From positions 193,414,214 to 193,478,213 of the forward strand of contig NC_084795.1 in assembly GCF_963169125.1 (NCBI RefSeq): a DNA stretch of 64,000 nucleotides, written 5' to 3'. Positions 62,610-64,000 of the stretch are shown piece after piece. A program made the translations under genes and the position numbers. Below the pieces are notes generated by a model. It was not told the DNA's origin. It ran no database searches and saw only the letters and a list, made by a program, of their open reading frames with translations. The stretch comes from Humulus lupulus. Taxonomy: Eukaryota > Streptophyta > Magnoliopsida > Rosales > Cannabaceae. Each line of letters opens with the position of its first letter. Within the stretch, counting starts at the first letter, position 1.

Positions 62610-64000
62610 TACGCTTTCAGACTCTCCATCTTTAGGATTTTCAGATTTCCAAACCTTCGAACTCTCAGGCTTCCCAGCTTACGTTCCTCCGAACTTGCCA
62701 TTTCTTTTGGTAAGTGTCTGGAAACTTTTCTTTTTGATTTGGCAGTGGGTTTATTCCCCGAAGTTCCTGGTTTGAATCGCCGTTCATCTTTGCAGCTTTT
62801 ACTTCTCGCGATCGTGCTGTGCAGTGATCCAGTTACTCCTTCAACCTCCACCTACCCGAATATCAGTAAGTATTTCTACTTTGCTCTTTCCTCCCAAACC
62901 TTAGGTTGTTGGTAGTTGTTAGAGTAGAGGTTTCTGCCATTATTGCTTATGTGCATGTGTGAATAGGGCTTTGGTAGGCATGTGATTGATTGTGAGTCGA
63001 TAAGTAGCCTTTTCTGCATGTTTTGGCGATTTGCGTTTGGAAAGTCGTCCCTTGTTTTGCTGTTTTAGGGCATAAGCATGAACGCCTTTAGGGTGTCTTT
63101 CTCTGGAAAAACACTTCTTTTGGTGGGCTTAGGCTCGGGGTCTGAGTCTGGTTCCTTGCTGTCCTTCGGGTGGCATGGTGCCAATCCCTCGGCAAGCTCG
63201 GTGGGAGCCTCTCCAAGCAGTTTTCGGGGAGGGTCTCCCCGACGCCTTTGATACCACTAGGGTATGACAAGGGTGCTGACTGCTTAGAGTGTTTTCTTCT
63301 TTCTTTTCTTTTGTCCAGTGACGAACATTTTGAAGGAACAACTCCTTGCTGCGGGGGAGGCTGAATCTGCCCAAGAGAAGGGCTCTCCTATCGCTGGTGG
63401 AAAGGGGAAAGGAAAGGCGAAAGCGGTCGCGGCTAGCCCACCAACCTCCAATAGTTCCATCTGGGAGATGGACCAAAAACCGAACCTTTTCAGGAATTAT
63501 GGCATGCTGGAGCTGTATTCCTCTGAGGCAGGCCTGAAGAACATCCCAGGTCTGATGTGGCACCGTCTGTCGGTGCTGGGCGAGTCAGCTAGCCAGAGCC
63601 ACGAGGGCTTTGGTGCCTAGAGCTGGGCACACATAGTGTGCGGAGCGCACTTGCCCCTAAGGAGTTACTTCGCCAATTTCTGTGTGAAGGCGGGGATTGC
63701 CCCCTTCCAGTTAATTCCTCCCAGCTACAAGCTCTTAGCGGGGTGGTTCATCTTTTGCAAGTCCCGGAGACTGGAAGCTCCTACCCCGGAGGAGGTGCTG
63801 TACTTTTATGGGTTGAAGTCTCAGCCTATGAGGGGTCACTCAGACAAGGTGGGGTTTTACAGGCTAGAAAGGCACCCGGATGTGATGTGCCCCACTTGTC
63901 ATACCGCGAGGGTTCCAGACCTCCGGGAATACTGGTTCCTGACGACTGGCTTCCCGCTGAAGAGGGTGCCAGCTCTATCTTTGGACTTCAAAATCCCTGG
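62610..64000 (+). pseudogene. Tat-5 antisense gene (Transposase_28-like), partial at the right edge
   Basis: Two introns are likely in the 5' part: 62710-62795 and 62866-63318 (GTAAGT donors, TTGCAG and GTCCAG acceptors). The second joins A (62865) to TG (63319), forming the start codon of MTNILKEQLLAAGEAES. The exon continues as a Gly/Lys-rich linker, GMLELYSSEAGLKNIPG and SVLGESASQ; a TAG at 63618-63620 stands where a Trp codon (TGG) is likely. After it the frame is open to the edge: AHIVCGAHLPLRSYF, APFQLIPPSYKLLAGWFIFCK and LREYWFLTTGFPL. It parallels FDVTPFQITPNGYRMLAALY of Tat-3. Function is unknown. Confidence 0.72.

Larger units (their letters stand above)
61237..64000 (-). mobile_element. 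Tat-5: Tat-type element with antisense gene, runs off the right edge
   Basis: Minus-strand 3' LTR (62123-61237), polypurine tract (62136-62124), then the beginning of a plus-strand antisense gene to 64000. The layout is that of Tat-3. Gag-pol would lie beyond the window. Confidence 0.82.

Noticed and set aside
62406..62915. 169-codon plus frame upstream of the Tat-5 antisense gene
   Set aside because: It crosses two well-formed introns and the TATA box; better explained as 5' UTR and intron sequence.

Overview
This is plant nuclear DNA, almost certainly a heterochromatic, transposon-packed region of a eudicot-type genome; I cannot name the species. I see no convincing host gene and no tRNA or rRNA gene. 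Nearly everything is LTR retrotransposon: Ty3/gypsy of the Tat/Retand type (second, archaeal-type RNase H; TGGCRCCGTCTGTGGGA primer site; antisense extra ORF), Ty3/gypsy chromoviruses of the Tekay/Del type (tRNA-iMet-like primer site, C-terminal chromodomain), and one Ty1/copia-type LTR. Most coding regions are broken by stops, frameshifts, deletions and further insertions.

Left stack (1-23,910). Tat-1 (minus strand) is the outer element: gag at 22.7-23.8 kb, protease at 5.7-6.4 kb, RT/RNase H/second RNase H/start of integrase at 1.06-2.95 kb. It is split by solo LTR S1 (2951-5309, TSD TTTTT), by an LTR entering from the left edge (1-1055), and by Tat-2 (plus, 6378-22696, TSD CCCGC/CCTGC). 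Tat-2 is split by Tat-3 (minus, from 12171), which carries a spliced antisense gene. Tat-3 is split by Tat-4 (plus, 17510-21593), a gag-only element with an uninterrupted 489-codon gag and no pol. Two large deletions trimmed this stack, with junctions near 17,510 and 21,803.

Middle stack (23,911-55,074). Chr-1 (plus) has a truncated 5' LTR, a decayed polyprotein and a very long 3' LTR. Chr-3 (minus, 32669-53933) sits inside that 3' LTR. Chr-3 is split by Chr-2 (plus, 38706-48968), and Chr-2's integrase gene is split by solo LTR S2 (44396-46615, TSD GACCC). A solo Tat-type LTR (32739-34553) sits in the 3' LTR of Chr-3.

Right part (55,075-64,000). AT-rich DNA without recognisable genes holds a divergent solo LTR (S3, 55761-57645, TSD ATAAT), then a 2.26-kb copia-type LTR (minus). 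A Tat-type LTR (60360) follows, cut by a TGTAAC-family LTR (60773), which is cut by Tat-5 (from 61237). Tat-5's antisense gene runs off the right edge.

The genes do not form a host pathway. They are gag-pol polyproteins (capsid, protease, RT, RNase H, integrase) of mobile elements, plus the Tat antisense gene of unknown role. The most unusual items are the gag-only element with its 28-bp minisatellite, the two independently preserved antisense genes with TATA boxes and introns, and the GC-rich repeat arrays embedded in LTRs.
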